In this document: piece after piece, positions 8,090-16,322 of the stretch
Layout of the letters: every line of letters begins with the position of its first letter
Position numbering within the stretch: position 1 is the first letter of the stretch
Assembly (NCBI GenBank): GCA_018363915.1
Contig: JAGZMY010000002.1
Span: 117,462-181,461, forward strand
DNA from: Anaerococcus vaginalis
GTDB taxonomy: Bacteria; Bacillota; Clostridia; Tissierellales; Peptoniphilaceae
Reading direction: 5' to 3'
DNA length: 64,000 nucleotides
The notes under the pieces: generated by a model
Told to the model about the DNA's origin: nothing
Databases searched by the model: none
The model's input: the letters and a program-made list of their open reading frames with translations, nothing else
Position numbers and translations under genes: made by a program

Positions 8090-9235
8090 TTAAAGCATTT
8101 CTATAAAAGCTGCAATTCTTGTATTTATTTGTCCAATATCTGTTTTTGAAAAATCTGTTTCCAAAGATAGGTATGGGATATTTTTTTCTTCTGTTACAAA
8201 TTTTCTAATTGATGTAGTTTCTATTGCATAAGTGTGACAAGCTTGAAGCTCTACATCCAAAACTGCATCGACTTTATATTTGTCGATTAACCTATCCAAT
8301 AAATCAAATCTGTTTTTATTTGGGCTCATCACTGAACAACCAATATCTATGTATCTTTTTGCAATCGCCTTTATTGGATCGTCTGTATTTTCTTCTACAA
8401 GTCTATCATAATTTTTTTCGCCTGTACAGTTTTCGTAACTTACAACAACTGCCCCATTATCTTCAACAGCTTGTATGACTTTTTCAGTTGCTCCACCGAT
8501 TGGACAACCTGTAATTAAGATTCTTGGTTTTTTTGGGCGAGTTTTATCATATTCTTTCATGATTTTTTCTGCCAAATTATTAAGCTCATCAGCAAGATTT
8601 TCCCTATCAAATTTAAAAGTTGAACCGTACAAAACTTTAAAATAATCATAGCCTGACATAGGAGTTGGATCATTTGCCATTGTGCCCGCAAGATTTTTGA
8701 AAGCTTTTCTAATTTTATTTTCAAGCTTAATTTGATTTTCTAAATTTTCATCAGTAATTTCTACTCCAAAAGTATCTTCAATTTTTTCTTTTACTCTAAT
8801 AACTTCTTTTTCCCAAAGATTAAGGGCATCTTCTCCTTGGTTGTGAGGAAGATTCATCACATGGACTGGTTTAAATTCTCCCATAAGCTCATACATTTTT
8901 TGTTTTCCATCACAAGTAGTCTCCCCTATTACCAAATCTGAAAAATGAAAAAATGGACACTTGTCTGTGATTGCAAATCCATAAGATGATTTTATCAAAG
9001 GACAAAGATTAATTGGCAAATCTTTTTCAGCCTCACTTATAGTTTCATCTGATGTAGAACATAAAGAAACTGTTCTTGCTCCCATGGCTTGAGCAATTTC
9101 TCTTGGAAAATATGTACAATACATCCCAACAACAGGCTTTCCACTATCTTTTATTTTTTTAACTTGCAAAAAAGAATTTTTTCTTTGCTCAGCAAATTCT
9201 TCAAAAACTTCAGGTAAATCTTTTACTAATTTCAT
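8090..9235 (-). CDS. yjiM: Double-cubane-cluster anaerobic reductase (YjiM family)
   Basis: 381 residues of the 2-hydroxyacyl-CoA dehydratase D-component superfamily, very close in pattern to E. coli YjiM: 'SLCSTSDETISEAEKDLP', 'CPLIKSSYGF', 'GETTCDGKQKMYEL', 'FKPVHVM'. Characterised members bind a double-cubane [8Fe-9S] cluster and do ATP-driven low-potential reduction of small molecules. The conserved cysteines in 'MYCTYFP', 'LCPLIK' and 'TTCDGK' are present. The usual ATPase activator is not adjacent. A DUF3343 gene lies 60 bp upstream. The substrate is unknown. Confidence 0.87.
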   Translation of the reverse strand: MKLVKDLPEVFEEFAEQRKNSFLQVKKIKDSGKPVVGMYCTYFPREIAQAMGARTVSLCSTSDETISEAEKDLPINLCPLIKSSYGFAITDKCPFFHFSDLVIGETTCDGKQKMYELMGEFKPVHVMNLPHNQGEDALNLWEKEVIRVKEKIEDTFGVEITDENLENQIKLENKIRKAFKNLAGTMANDPTPMSGYDYFKVLYGSTFKFDRENLADELNNLAEKIMKEYDKTRPKKPRILITGCPIGGATEKVIQAVEDNGAVVVSYENCTGEKNYDRLVEENTDDPIKAIAKRYIDIGCSVMSPNKNRFDLLDRLIDKYKVDAVLDVELQACHTYAIETTSIRKFVTEEKNIPYLSLETDFSKTDIGQINTRIAAFIEML

Positions 9236-9295
9236 TTTACCTCCTTGTGATAAAACACTTTTATGGCTTTATTTATAAGTTCAAATTAAAAACAA

Positions 9296-9517
9296 TTATA
9301 TGTCTAAAATTTTTAAAATTTTATATGATACATTTTCATAATTGAGGATTTTTTTTATTTTTTCAAAATTTTCATCATCAAATCTAAACGCCAAACCGCA
9401 ACCTGCTCCAAATTCTTCTGGAACTGGAATTAATTCTCCATTTATTTTTTTGTTTTTACAAAAATTTTCCATCAAAAGAGCATCGTTTGTCGTATCAAAT
9501 CCTGCAACAAGTTTCAT
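9296..9517 (-). CDS. DUF3343 protein lacking the second cysteine
   Basis: 73-residue DUF3343 (Se/S-carrier-like) protein. The motif reads 'GAGCGLAFRF': Cys40 is kept but the second cysteine of the CxxC in the 991-1260 paralogue is Ala43. RBS 'ggagga' lies just upstream of the ATG. It precedes yjiM on the same strand and probably shares its promoter, suggesting a role in the double-cubane system rather than selD labelling. Function is inferred. Confidence 0.75.
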   Translation of the reverse strand: MKLVAGFDTTNDALLMENFCKNKKINGELIPVPEEFGAGCGLAFRFDDENFEKIKKILNYENVSYKILKILDI

Positions 9518-9643
9518 ATCTCCTCCTCATATTTATAAGTAGAGTATAACATATCACTAAATCCTTTTCAATAAAACGTTTGTAGATATTTATATTTCTG
9601 TTATAATATTTTTGTATAGAATAATTTGATAAAAGAGGAATTT

Positions 9644-10357
9644 ATGAGCGAGAATAGTAAAAATAAAGTTAAAATAAAAAAAATAAGCAGGACTTTTGTA
9701 AAAGACGAGGCATATAATTTGCTTGCACAAAGAATAATTAATGGAGAATTAAAACCATGCGAAAGACTTAGAGTCCAAGAGCTTTCAGATGATTTAGGAA
9801 TTTCTAGAACTCCAGTAAGAGAAGCTTTGTTGCAACTTGAAAGCGAGGGCTTAGTAATGACCAAGGCAAATCGTTGGACAATAGTTGCTCCTATAAATCC
9901 TTGCGAGGCAAAAGATATTTATCCAATTATCTATAGCTTGGAGGAGCTTGCTTTGATTGAAGCTTTCGACAAAATTGACGAGAAATTTATTGAAAAAATT
10001 CAAGATATTAATGAAGATATAAGTTATTTTCATAGAAAAAAAGACCAATTAAAAACTATAAAAAAAGACAACGAATTTCACGATGCTTTCATCGAACTTT
10101 CTGGAAATGCTGAAATAAAACCAATTATTGATAAGCTAAAAAGAAGAGTTGAAAGAATGGAAATTTATTTTTTTGAAACAGGCGATGAAAATTTCACAAC
10201 TTATAAGGAGCACATGAACATAATTAACGCCTTAAAAGAAAAAAATTTGGATAAGGCAAGAAAATTTTTAGTTGAAAATTGGAAATCAACCATACATACT
10301 ATAAATAAACTTTCCAAGGATTTGGAATTTGAAAATATAGAAGACCAAATAAAATAA
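9644..10357 (+). CDS. GntR/FadR-family transcriptional regulator
   Basis: 237 residues. The N-terminal winged HTH includes 'LRVQELSDDLGISRTPVREA' (about residues 41-60), the GntR signature, followed by an all-helical FCD ligand domain (about 90-225). The ATG at 9644 is chosen over an in-frame TTG at 9626 because 'aagagga' lies 7 nt before it. A -10 'tataat' sits at about 9602. It is divergent from the DUF3343-yjiM pair and so is a candidate regulator of it (inference). The effector is unknown. Confidence 0.88.
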   Translation: MSENSKNKVKIKKISRTFVKDEAYNLLAQRIINGELKPCERLRVQELSDDLGISRTPVREALLQLESEGLVMTKANRWTIVAPINPCEAKDIYPIIYSLEELALIEAFDKIDEKFIEKIQDINEDISYFHRKKDQLKTIKKDNEFHDAFIELSGNAEIKPIIDKLKRRVERMEIYFFETGDENFTTYKEHMNIINALKEKNLDKARKFLVENWKSTIHTINKLSKDLEFENIEDQIK

Positions 10358-10382
10358 AGGACTTTTTTAAAGGTCCTCAGAC

Positions 10383-10525
10383 TGTAGACAAAGTATGAAT
10401 GTAGATAATATTTTATTTAAAAATAAAAATCAAGCTACGTGCCATCTCGACTAAGTGAGTGAAACGAACTCACGGAGAGATCTCGTGAGATTTCTCGACT
10501 CACTACGTTCGCTCGAAATGGATAT
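10383..10525. repeat. Compound copy of dispersed repeats A and B
   Basis: 10383-10444 is a copy of an AT-rich repeat ('gtagataatattttattt') also found at about 35.06 and 48.95 kb. 10441-10522 holds two GAGATCTC-type repeats back to back in opposite orientation (ccatctcga ... gagagatctcg, then gagatttctcga ... tcgaaatgg), able to fold into an 80-nt cruciform. The 226-bp gap 10,358-10,583 has no gene. Confidence 0.75.
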
Positions 10526-10583
10526 TTTTTTGGTTTGTCAACGCTCTGAGCACTTTTTAAAAGTCTTTTTTATTTTTACATTT

Positions 10584-11765
10584 TTATATCAAAAATTCTT
10601 TTGGCAAATCATGGCTTGCAAAGTTTAAAATAGAAAGGCTAAAGCAATAAGCTCCAGCGTTTGAAACTTTCAATATATCGCCAATATTTGCTTTTTTTAA
10701 TTCTATATCACTTGCGAACAAATCTAAACTTGTACACAAGTGTCCCCCAATATCTACAATTTCTTTTTGGGAATTTTCTCCAATAATTTCAAATTCGCAT
10801 TGATTTTTTCCTGTGTAAAGTGGCTCAAAGGCTTTTTCGCACTCATATCCCAAAGCTTGTTTTAACATTTCTTTCATAGGTCCTTTAACAAAACCGTTCA
10901 TGGCATTTTTTACAACAAGGTAGGTTTTCCCATTTGAATATTTTTTGTCGATTATTGGCGTGTAATAAACTCCCGAATCCATAACCAAAAATCTTCCGCT
11001 TTCTATCAAAAATTTTGCTCCAAGTTCATTTTTATTTTTTTCATATAAATCTTTCATAGTTTTTGCCAAAATATCCAAATTCACATCATCTTCGTTTTTT
11101 TTGTCGTAGGCAACTCCTATTCCTGAGCCAAAATTTATAAATTTAATGTCAGCATGTGATAGTTTTGAAAATTTCACTGCCAAATCATAAGTATTTTTGT
11201 AATAATTTGAAAGAAGATTTGTATCAAGAATTTGGCTTTGAACGTGAACGTGAAGACCTACAAGTTTTAAATTTTTGTAAGTCCAATCGAAAGAAAAAAT
11301 TTTATCTTCATCAATTCCAAATTTACTTGGATGAGCTTTTTTATCCGTCATAGAATAATTCGGATTTACTCTTATGCCAATTTCTAAAATTTCTCCGTGA
11401 TTTTTTGCCAATTCATCTAACAAATCAAGTTCGTGGAAAGAATCTGCAATAAAAATACACTTATCCCAAGATTTTTGTAAATCTTCCATAGTTTTTCCTG
11501 GAGCAGAATAATAAATATGATTTTTTTCCATGCCAGCCTTTGTTGAAAGCAAAACTTCATTACTTGATGCGGAATCAGAACCAATTCCATTTTCCTTAAT
11601 TGTTTTTATAACTGGCATAAAGGGATTTGCCTTGATTGAATATAAAAATTCTATATTTTCAAATTTTTCTTGTAATTTTTGGCAAGATTTATCAATTATT
11701 TCTTTTTGATAAATATAACAAGGGGCGTTTTCTCTTACAAATTCGTCAATATTTTTTGCTTGCAT
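10584..11765 (-). CDS. Fold-type III PLP decarboxylase (DAP/ornithine decarboxylase family)
   Basis: 393 residues. The PLP lysine is in 'YSIKANP', the phosphate loop is 'NFGSGIG', 'HVHVQSQ' replaces the usual HIGSQ strand, then 'ESGRFLV', the cysteine motif 'CTSLDLFA' and C-terminal 'NAGAYCFSLS'. This is the alanine-racemase-like decarboxylase fold used for diaminopimelate, ornithine, lysine or carboxynorspermidine. Divergence at the specificity motifs prevents a substrate call. It lies downstream of potABCD beyond a terminator, so a polyamine role is suggestive only. RBS 'aggag' precedes the ATG. Confidence 0.75.
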   Translation of the reverse strand: MQAKNIDEFVRENAPCYIYQKEIIDKSCQKLQEKFENIEFLYSIKANPFMPVIKTIKENGIGSDSASSNEVLLSTKAGMEKNHIYYSAPGKTMEDLQKSWDKCIFIADSFHELDLLDELAKNHGEILEIGIRVNPNYSMTDKKAHPSKFGIDEDKIFSFDWTYKNLKLVGLHVHVQSQILDTNLLSNYYKNTYDLAVKFSKLSHADIKFINFGSGIGVAYDKKNEDDVNLDILAKTMKDLYEKNKNELGAKFLIESGRFLVMDSGVYYTPIIDKKYSNGKTYLVVKNAMNGFVKGPMKEMLKQALGYECEKAFEPLYTGKNQCEFEIIGENSQKEIVDIGGHLCTSLDLFASDIELKKANIGDILKVSNAGAYCFSLSILNFASHDLPKEFLI

Positions 11766-11855
11766 AATTTTCTCCTATTTTTCGTGAAAACCTTTCTTTG
11801 TAATTTAAATTTACTTCTTAAATCCATTATACAATAAATTAATTTATAAAAAAAT

Positions 11856-11889
11856 CCTTGAAAACTTACTGGCTAGTAAATTTTCAAGG
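11856..11889 (-). terminator. Terminator of potABCD
   Basis: Stem ccttgaaaa / ttttcaagg (9 bp, perfect), extended by tact/agta and followed on the minus strand by 'attttttta'. It lies just past the potD stop and separates the pot operon from the decarboxylase gene. Confidence 0.88.
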
Positions 11890-11895
11890 AAATGT

Positions 11896-12975
11896 TTAAT
11901 CAGCTTGTGGCGAAATTTTTAAATCCAAAAACAAATCATTGTATAAAATTGTTGTTTCTTTTCCCAAATTTTTGAAAACTTCTAATTTTTCTATATCTTC
12001 ATCGTCTGGATACAAGGTCTTATCATTTCTTGCTTCCTTGTCAATATATTCCATTGCCTTTTTGTTTGGAGTTGGATACCAAACATAATCTGCATTTTTT
12101 GCTGCAACTTTTGGTCTTAATAAATAATTTATTAAGGCATAAGCTCCCTTTGTATTTTTTGAAGTTTTTGGAATAACCATGGTATCAAACCAAATATTTG
12201 AACCTTCTTTAGGAATAGCATAAGAAAGATTTGGATTTATTTCTTTTGCCATTGAGGCTTCTCCAGAAAATGTAATTCCAACATCAGCTTCTCCTTGCGC
12301 CATATACATTCTAATTTCGTCAGCAAGAATTGCCTTTACATTTTTCATAAAACCAACCAAGTCATCCTTAGTTTCTCTTAAAATTTTTTCATCTTTTTCA
12401 TTCAGACTTTTTCCATTTGCCAAAAGACCAATGCAAAGTGTCTCTCTTGCTCCATCAAAAGATAAAATTTCTCCTTCAAATTTTTTATCCCACAAATTTT
12501 TCCAAGATGAAAAATCTTCTTTTTTGTATTTTTTATTGTTATAAATTATTCCAAAAGAGCCCCAAAAATACGGAATCGAATATTCATTGTTGGGATCATA
12601 AGAAAGATTTAAAAATCTTTGGTCAATATTTTCAAGACCTTTTATTTTTTTGTGGTCCAATTTTTTCAAAAGTTTTTTATCTCTCATCATCTCAACCGTA
12701 TATTCTGACGGAAAAGCCAAATCGTAGGAAGTTTTTCCTTGCTCAACTTTTGCCATCATGGCTTCATTTGAATCGAAAGTTTCATAAATTACGTGATAGC
12801 CAGTTTCTTTTTCAAAATCTTTTATAATTTCAGGATCAATATAATCGCCCCAATTATAAAAATAAATATTTTTTGAATCTTGGTCTTTTTCTTTTGCATT
12901 TAATTTTTTTTGTCCTACAAACAAAAGAAGGCAAAGAGTTAAAATTCCTAAGAAAAATTTATAAACCTTATTCAT
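11896..12975 (-). CDS. potD: Spermidine/putrescine-binding protein PotD
   Basis: 359-residue extracellular binding protein. An N-terminal hydrophobic segment (about 6-20) lacks a clear lipobox cysteine. The mature part begins with 'IYFYNWGDYIDPEIIKDFEK', the PotD/PotF opening, and has 'YDLAFPSEYTVEMM' and 'IPYFWGSFGIIYN'. It overlaps potC by 4 bp. It captures polyamines for the PotABC importer. Spermidine versus putrescine preference cannot be read here. Confidence 0.9.
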   Translation of the reverse strand: MNKVYKFFLGILTLCLLLFVGQKKLNAKEKDQDSKNIYFYNWGDYIDPEIIKDFEKETGYHVIYETFDSNEAMMAKVEQGKTSYDLAFPSEYTVEMMRDKKLLKKLDHKKIKGLENIDQRFLNLSYDPNNEYSIPYFWGSFGIIYNNKKYKKEDFSSWKNLWDKKFEGEILSFDGARETLCIGLLANGKSLNEKDEKILRETKDDLVGFMKNVKAILADEIRMYMAQGEADVGITFSGEASMAKEINPNLSYAIPKEGSNIWFDTMVIPKTSKNTKGAYALINYLLRPKVAAKNADYVWYPTPNKKAMEYIDKEARNDKTLYPDDEDIEKLEVFKNLGKETTILYNDLFLDLKISPQAD

Positions 12976-13769
12976 CTTGTCCTCCTTTTTTCTTCTCTAC
13001 TTTGTATGACATAATAGCCGATTGCAAGAATTAATGACAAAATAAAAATCAATGAAGAAAGCGCATTTATTTCCAAAGAAATTCCTGTTCTAACCCTGGA
13101 ATAAATTTCTACAGAAAGAGTTGAAAATCCTGAGCCCGTTACAAAAAAAGTAACTGCAAAATCATCCAAAGAATAAGTAAGAGCCATAAAAAATCCAGCA
13201 AATATTCCGCTTGCAATATTTGGAAGAATAATTTTATTTAAAATTGTAATATCATTTGCTCCCAAATCTTCAGCAGCCTTCATCATATCAGAATTTAGGG
13301 CGTAAAGCCTTGGAAGAACCATCAAAACCACAATTGGAATTGAAAAGGCAATGTGAGCAAGCAAAACCGAAAAAAATCCCATGGGAATTTTTAATAAAAA
13401 AGAAAATAAAATCAAAAATGAAGCACCCATCATAACATCTGGCAAAACCATAAGGACTGAATTTAGACTTAAAACTTTCTTTTTTAATTTTTTATCTCTC
13501 ATATAATAAATCGAAATTGCACCAAGCGTTCCAATTATTGTTGCAATTAATGACGACAAAAGTCCAATTATTAGGGTATTTATTACAATATTTATAAGTC
13601 TTTCGTCTTCAAAAACTTTTTTATAATATTTTAATGTAAAGCTTTCAAAAACATTCATATTTCCCCCGCTATTAAATGAATAAAAAATCAAAAAAGCTAA
13701 GGGCAAATACATTATTATAAATACAAAAAATAAATACAAATTTCCAATTTTATTTTTTTTATTTTCCAT
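12972..13769 (-). CDS. potC: Spermidine/putrescine ABC permease PotC
   Basis: 265 residues with about six membrane segments. 'NSGGNMNVFESFTLKYYKKVF' is the PotC-type periplasmic loop, and the EAA coupling loop 'AAEDLGANDITILNKIILPN' contacts PotA. It overlaps potB by 11 bp and potD by 4 bp. Together with PotB it forms the translocation pore. Confidence 0.92.
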   Translation of the reverse strand: MENKKNKIGNLYLFFVFIIMYLPLAFLIFYSFNSGGNMNVFESFTLKYYKKVFEDERLINIVINTLIIGLLSSLIATIIGTLGAISIYYMRDKKLKKKVLSLNSVLMVLPDVMMGASFLILFSFLLKIPMGFFSVLLAHIAFSIPIVVLMVLPRLYALNSDMMKAAEDLGANDITILNKIILPNIASGIFAGFFMALTYSLDDFAVTFFVTGSGFSTLSVEIYSRVRTGISLEINALSSLIFILSLILAIGYYVIQSREEKRRTR

Positions 13770-14556
13770 CTTTGACCGCCTTTTTATTTAAAATAGAAAT
13801 AACTGCAAACATCATAAAAATCAAAACAAGACCAATAGTTGAACCCATGCCCCAATTTTGAGTTACCAAATAATGCTCTTCAACAGCTGTTCCCAAAGTT
13901 ATAATTTTATTTCCTCCAATAATTCTTGTAATAAGAAAAAGTGAAAGGGAAGGAATAAAAACCGCCTGACTTGCAGCCATCACTCCATCCATAGAAAGAG
14001 GAAGGATTATTTTCCTAAAAGTTTGAAACTTACTTGCTCCCAAATCTTCGCTTGCGATTATATATTCATTTGGAATAGAATCTATTGCCCTAAAAATTGG
14101 AATTATCATAAAAGGAAGTTCGACGTAGGAAGCAACCAAAATAAAGGCAGGATTTGTAAACAAAAATCCCTCACTTGCAAGTCCCAAAAATCCCATAATA
14201 CTTCCATTTTTATTAAAAAGTCCAATAAAAGCGTAGGCTTTTAAAACCAAATTTATCCAAGTCGGAAGAATTACCAAAAGCAAAATAAAGTCTTTGTGCT
14301 TGGCCTTTGATAAAAAATATGAAAATGGATAAGCCCACAAAAGTGTGAAGGCCGTTATCAAAAATGCAGTCAAAAGAGAATTGAAGGTCATAATCATATA
14401 ATTTTTATTTGAAAAATAGGAAATATAATTATTTAAAGTAAAATTTCCATAAATATCAAAAAATGATTGGTAAACTAAAAGAAGAATAGGTGCAATTATA
14501 AAAATTAAAATCCACAAATAATAAATCGCAGATAATTTTTGGTATTTTTTAGCCAT
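13759..14556 (-). CDS. potB: Spermidine/putrescine ABC permease PotB
   Basis: 265 residues, about six membrane segments, EAA loop 'ASEDLGASKFQTFRKIILPL'. The ATG at 14556 is preferred: 'ggag' lies 6 nt upstream and the potA overlap becomes 8 bp. A longer open frame to 14646 would overlap potA by 98 bp. Overlaps with potA and potC show tight coupling. Confidence 0.9.
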   Translation of the reverse strand: MAKKYQKLSAIYYLWILIFIIAPILLLVYQSFFDIYGNFTLNNYISYFSNKNYMIMTFNSLLTAFLITAFTLLWAYPFSYFLSKAKHKDFILLLVILPTWINLVLKAYAFIGLFNKNGSIMGFLGLASEGFLFTNPAFILVASYVELPFMIIPIFRAIDSIPNEYIIASEDLGASKFQTFRKIILPLSMDGVMAASQAVFIPSLSLFLITRIIGGNKIITLGTAVEEHYLVTQNWGMGSTIGLVLIFMMFAVISILNKKAVKDGK

Positions 14557-15661
14557 CATCTTCTCCAATCGCATATTTTTCAATTCTTTTATCAAAATCA
14601 TCCTCGCTTTCGTTATAACGCATAACGTGGATGTTGTCTGCATCAATTTTTATTCCAATATCATCGCCTTCTTCAAAAGTTCTTGTCGTATGAATTTTCC
14701 ACCTAAATTCAGAAGAATCAAAACAAATTAATTCATTAAAAACTCCCCTATACAAAATGTTGTCGATATTTACAACAATATCCGCATCATCAACTGACAC
14801 AACATTTATATCTTCAGGTCTAATTACAACTTCAACCCTTTCATTTTTATTAATTCCAGCATCAGAGCATGCGAAAGTTTTATTTGCAAATTCTACTTTA
14901 TAATCATCAACCATCCTTGCCTTTAAAATATTACTTTCTCCAATAAATTGAGCAACATAACGATTGATTGGCTCATCGTAAATATCTTTTGGACTTCCTT
15001 GTTGGACAATTTCTCCCTTATCCATTACAAAAATCCAATCACTCATAGCAAGCGCCTCTTCTTGATCGTGAGTTACAAAAACAAAAGTAATTCCAAGCTC
15101 CCATTGCAAATCACGAAGTAAAACTTGCATAGATTTTCTAAGTTTCATATCAAGAGCAGACAATGGCTCATCAAGTAAAAGCACATCAGGTTTATTTACA
15201 AGAGCACGAGCTATGGCAACTCTTTGTCTTTGTCCTCCTGACATTTGAGAAATTTCTCTTTTCTCAAACCCTGATAAATTTACCATATCAAGAGCCTTTT
15301 CAACCTCTTTTTTAATAATTTTTTTGTCAGTTTTTTTAATTTCAAGACCAAAGGCAACATTATCAAAAACATTCATATGAGGAAAAAGAGAATAATTTTG
15401 AAAAACCGTATTAACCTTTCTCTTACTTGCAGGAACATTCAAAACATTTTCTCCATTAATATAAATCTCGCCAGAATTTGCATCCAAAAATCCAGCAATA
15501 AGATTTAAAATTGTAGTTTTCCCACAACCAGAAGGCCCCAAAAGCGTATAAAATTTCCCCTTCTCAAGCTCCAAATCAACAGATTTTAAAATCATTTCAT
15601 CATCAAAAGACTTAGAAACTTCCTTTAAAACCACAGAATATTTATCTAAATTTTCACACAC
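14549..15661 (-). CDS. potA: Spermidine/putrescine ABC ATPase PotA
   Basis: 370 residues. Walker A is 'GPSGCGKTT', signature 'MSGGQRQRVAIARALV', Walker B 'VLLLDEPLSALD', switch His in 'VTHDQEEA', and a C-terminal TOBE-type region (about 250-350). The start is GTG (15661) with 'ggaggtgg' 4 nt upstream. It is the first gene of potABCD; a -10-like 'tatact' lies about 35 bp upstream on the minus strand. Confidence 0.93.
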   Translation of the reverse strand: MCENLDKYSVVLKEVSKSFDDEMILKSVDLELEKGKFYTLLGPSGCGKTTILNLIAGFLDANSGEIYINGENVLNVPASKRKVNTVFQNYSLFPHMNVFDNVAFGLEIKKTDKKIIKKEVEKALDMVNLSGFEKREISQMSGGQRQRVAIARALVNKPDVLLLDEPLSALDMKLRKSMQVLLRDLQWELGITFVFVTHDQEEALAMSDWIFVMDKGEIVQQGSPKDIYDEPINRYVAQFIGESNILKARMVDDYKVEFANKTFACSDAGINKNERVEVVIRPEDINVVSVDDADIVVNIDNILYRGVFNELICFDSSEFRWKIHTTRTFEEGDDIGIKIDADNIHVMRYNESEDDFDKRIEKYAIGEDDG

Positions 15662-15810
15662 AAGACCACCTCCATTAGTTTCTTTTAAAAGTATAACATA
15701 AAAATAGAAAAAAAGATGTAGGCAAACATCTCAAGCGGTTGACAAAATATACAAATCTTCAAGCTAAGAATATCATACGAAAAAAATTGATTTGATTTCA
15801 AATTTTAAAA

Positions 15811-16269
15811 TCAATAAAATTTTTTCCTATCCTTATCCACATCCCAATAAATTTCCCTATATTTTCCATCATAAATTTTTAAAATTTCTGGCATTGAATC
15901 GCTCATCTTATCCATTTTTTTAAATTCGTCGTAATCTTTCCAAAATAATTTTCCTTCCCTATTATCTTCAATCAATTTTCCAGAAAAATCATTTGTTTGA
16001 TACAAAAGTCCAACGTCTTTTTGAAATTCGCCCTTATCATTTGTAAATGCCCAAGTAATTATTCCTACGAATTTTGGATTTTTTATTTCTAAATTTGTTT
16101 CTTCTTTTGCCTCTCTTATTACAGATTCTTCAAAAGATTCGTTTTTTTCAACTTTTCCACCAGGAAAGGTTAGACCTTCCCAGCCGTATTTTTTCTTTTT
16201 ATCTAAAACTAGAACCTTATTATTTTTTTCATCATAAATTTTTACCATATTCATAAGTACAATTTTCAT
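15811..16269 (-). CDS. Nudix hydrolase (MutT/8-oxo-dGTPase-like)
   Basis: 152 residues with a complete Nudix box: G-x5-E-x7-'REAKEETNL' beginning at 'GGKVEKNESFEE'. The layout resembles 8-oxo-dGTP diphosphatases of Firmicutes, a sanitising role, but Nudix substrate ranges are broad. ATG 16269 has 'ggag' 5 nt upstream and gives the normal N-terminus 'MKIVLMNMVKI'; six extra in-frame codons upstream are unlikely to be translated. Confidence 0.85.
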   Translation of the reverse strand: MKIVLMNMVKIYDEKNNKVLVLDKKKKYGWEGLTFPGGKVEKNESFEESVIREAKEETNLEIKNPKFVGIITWAFTNDKGEFQKDVGLLYQTNDFSGKLIEDNREGKLFWKDYDEFKKMDKMSDSMPEILKIYDGKYREIYWDVDKDRKKFY

Positions 16270-16291
16270 ATATACTCCAATCCACAAAAAA

Positions 16292-16315
16292 AGGAAGCAA
16301 GTTTCCCCACTTCCT
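16292..16315 (-). terminator. Terminator of ileS
   Basis: Arms aggaag / cttcct with an inner caag/cttg-like extension, followed on the minus strand by a run of T. It lies 8 bp after the ileS stop and before the Nudix gene. Confidence 0.8.
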
Positions 16316-16322
16316 CTTATAT

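Noticed and set aside
10584..11765. Firm lysA (diaminopimelate decarboxylase) call
   Set aside because: The fold matches, but the HIGSQ and Cys motifs diverge and the pot neighbours suggest other substrates.
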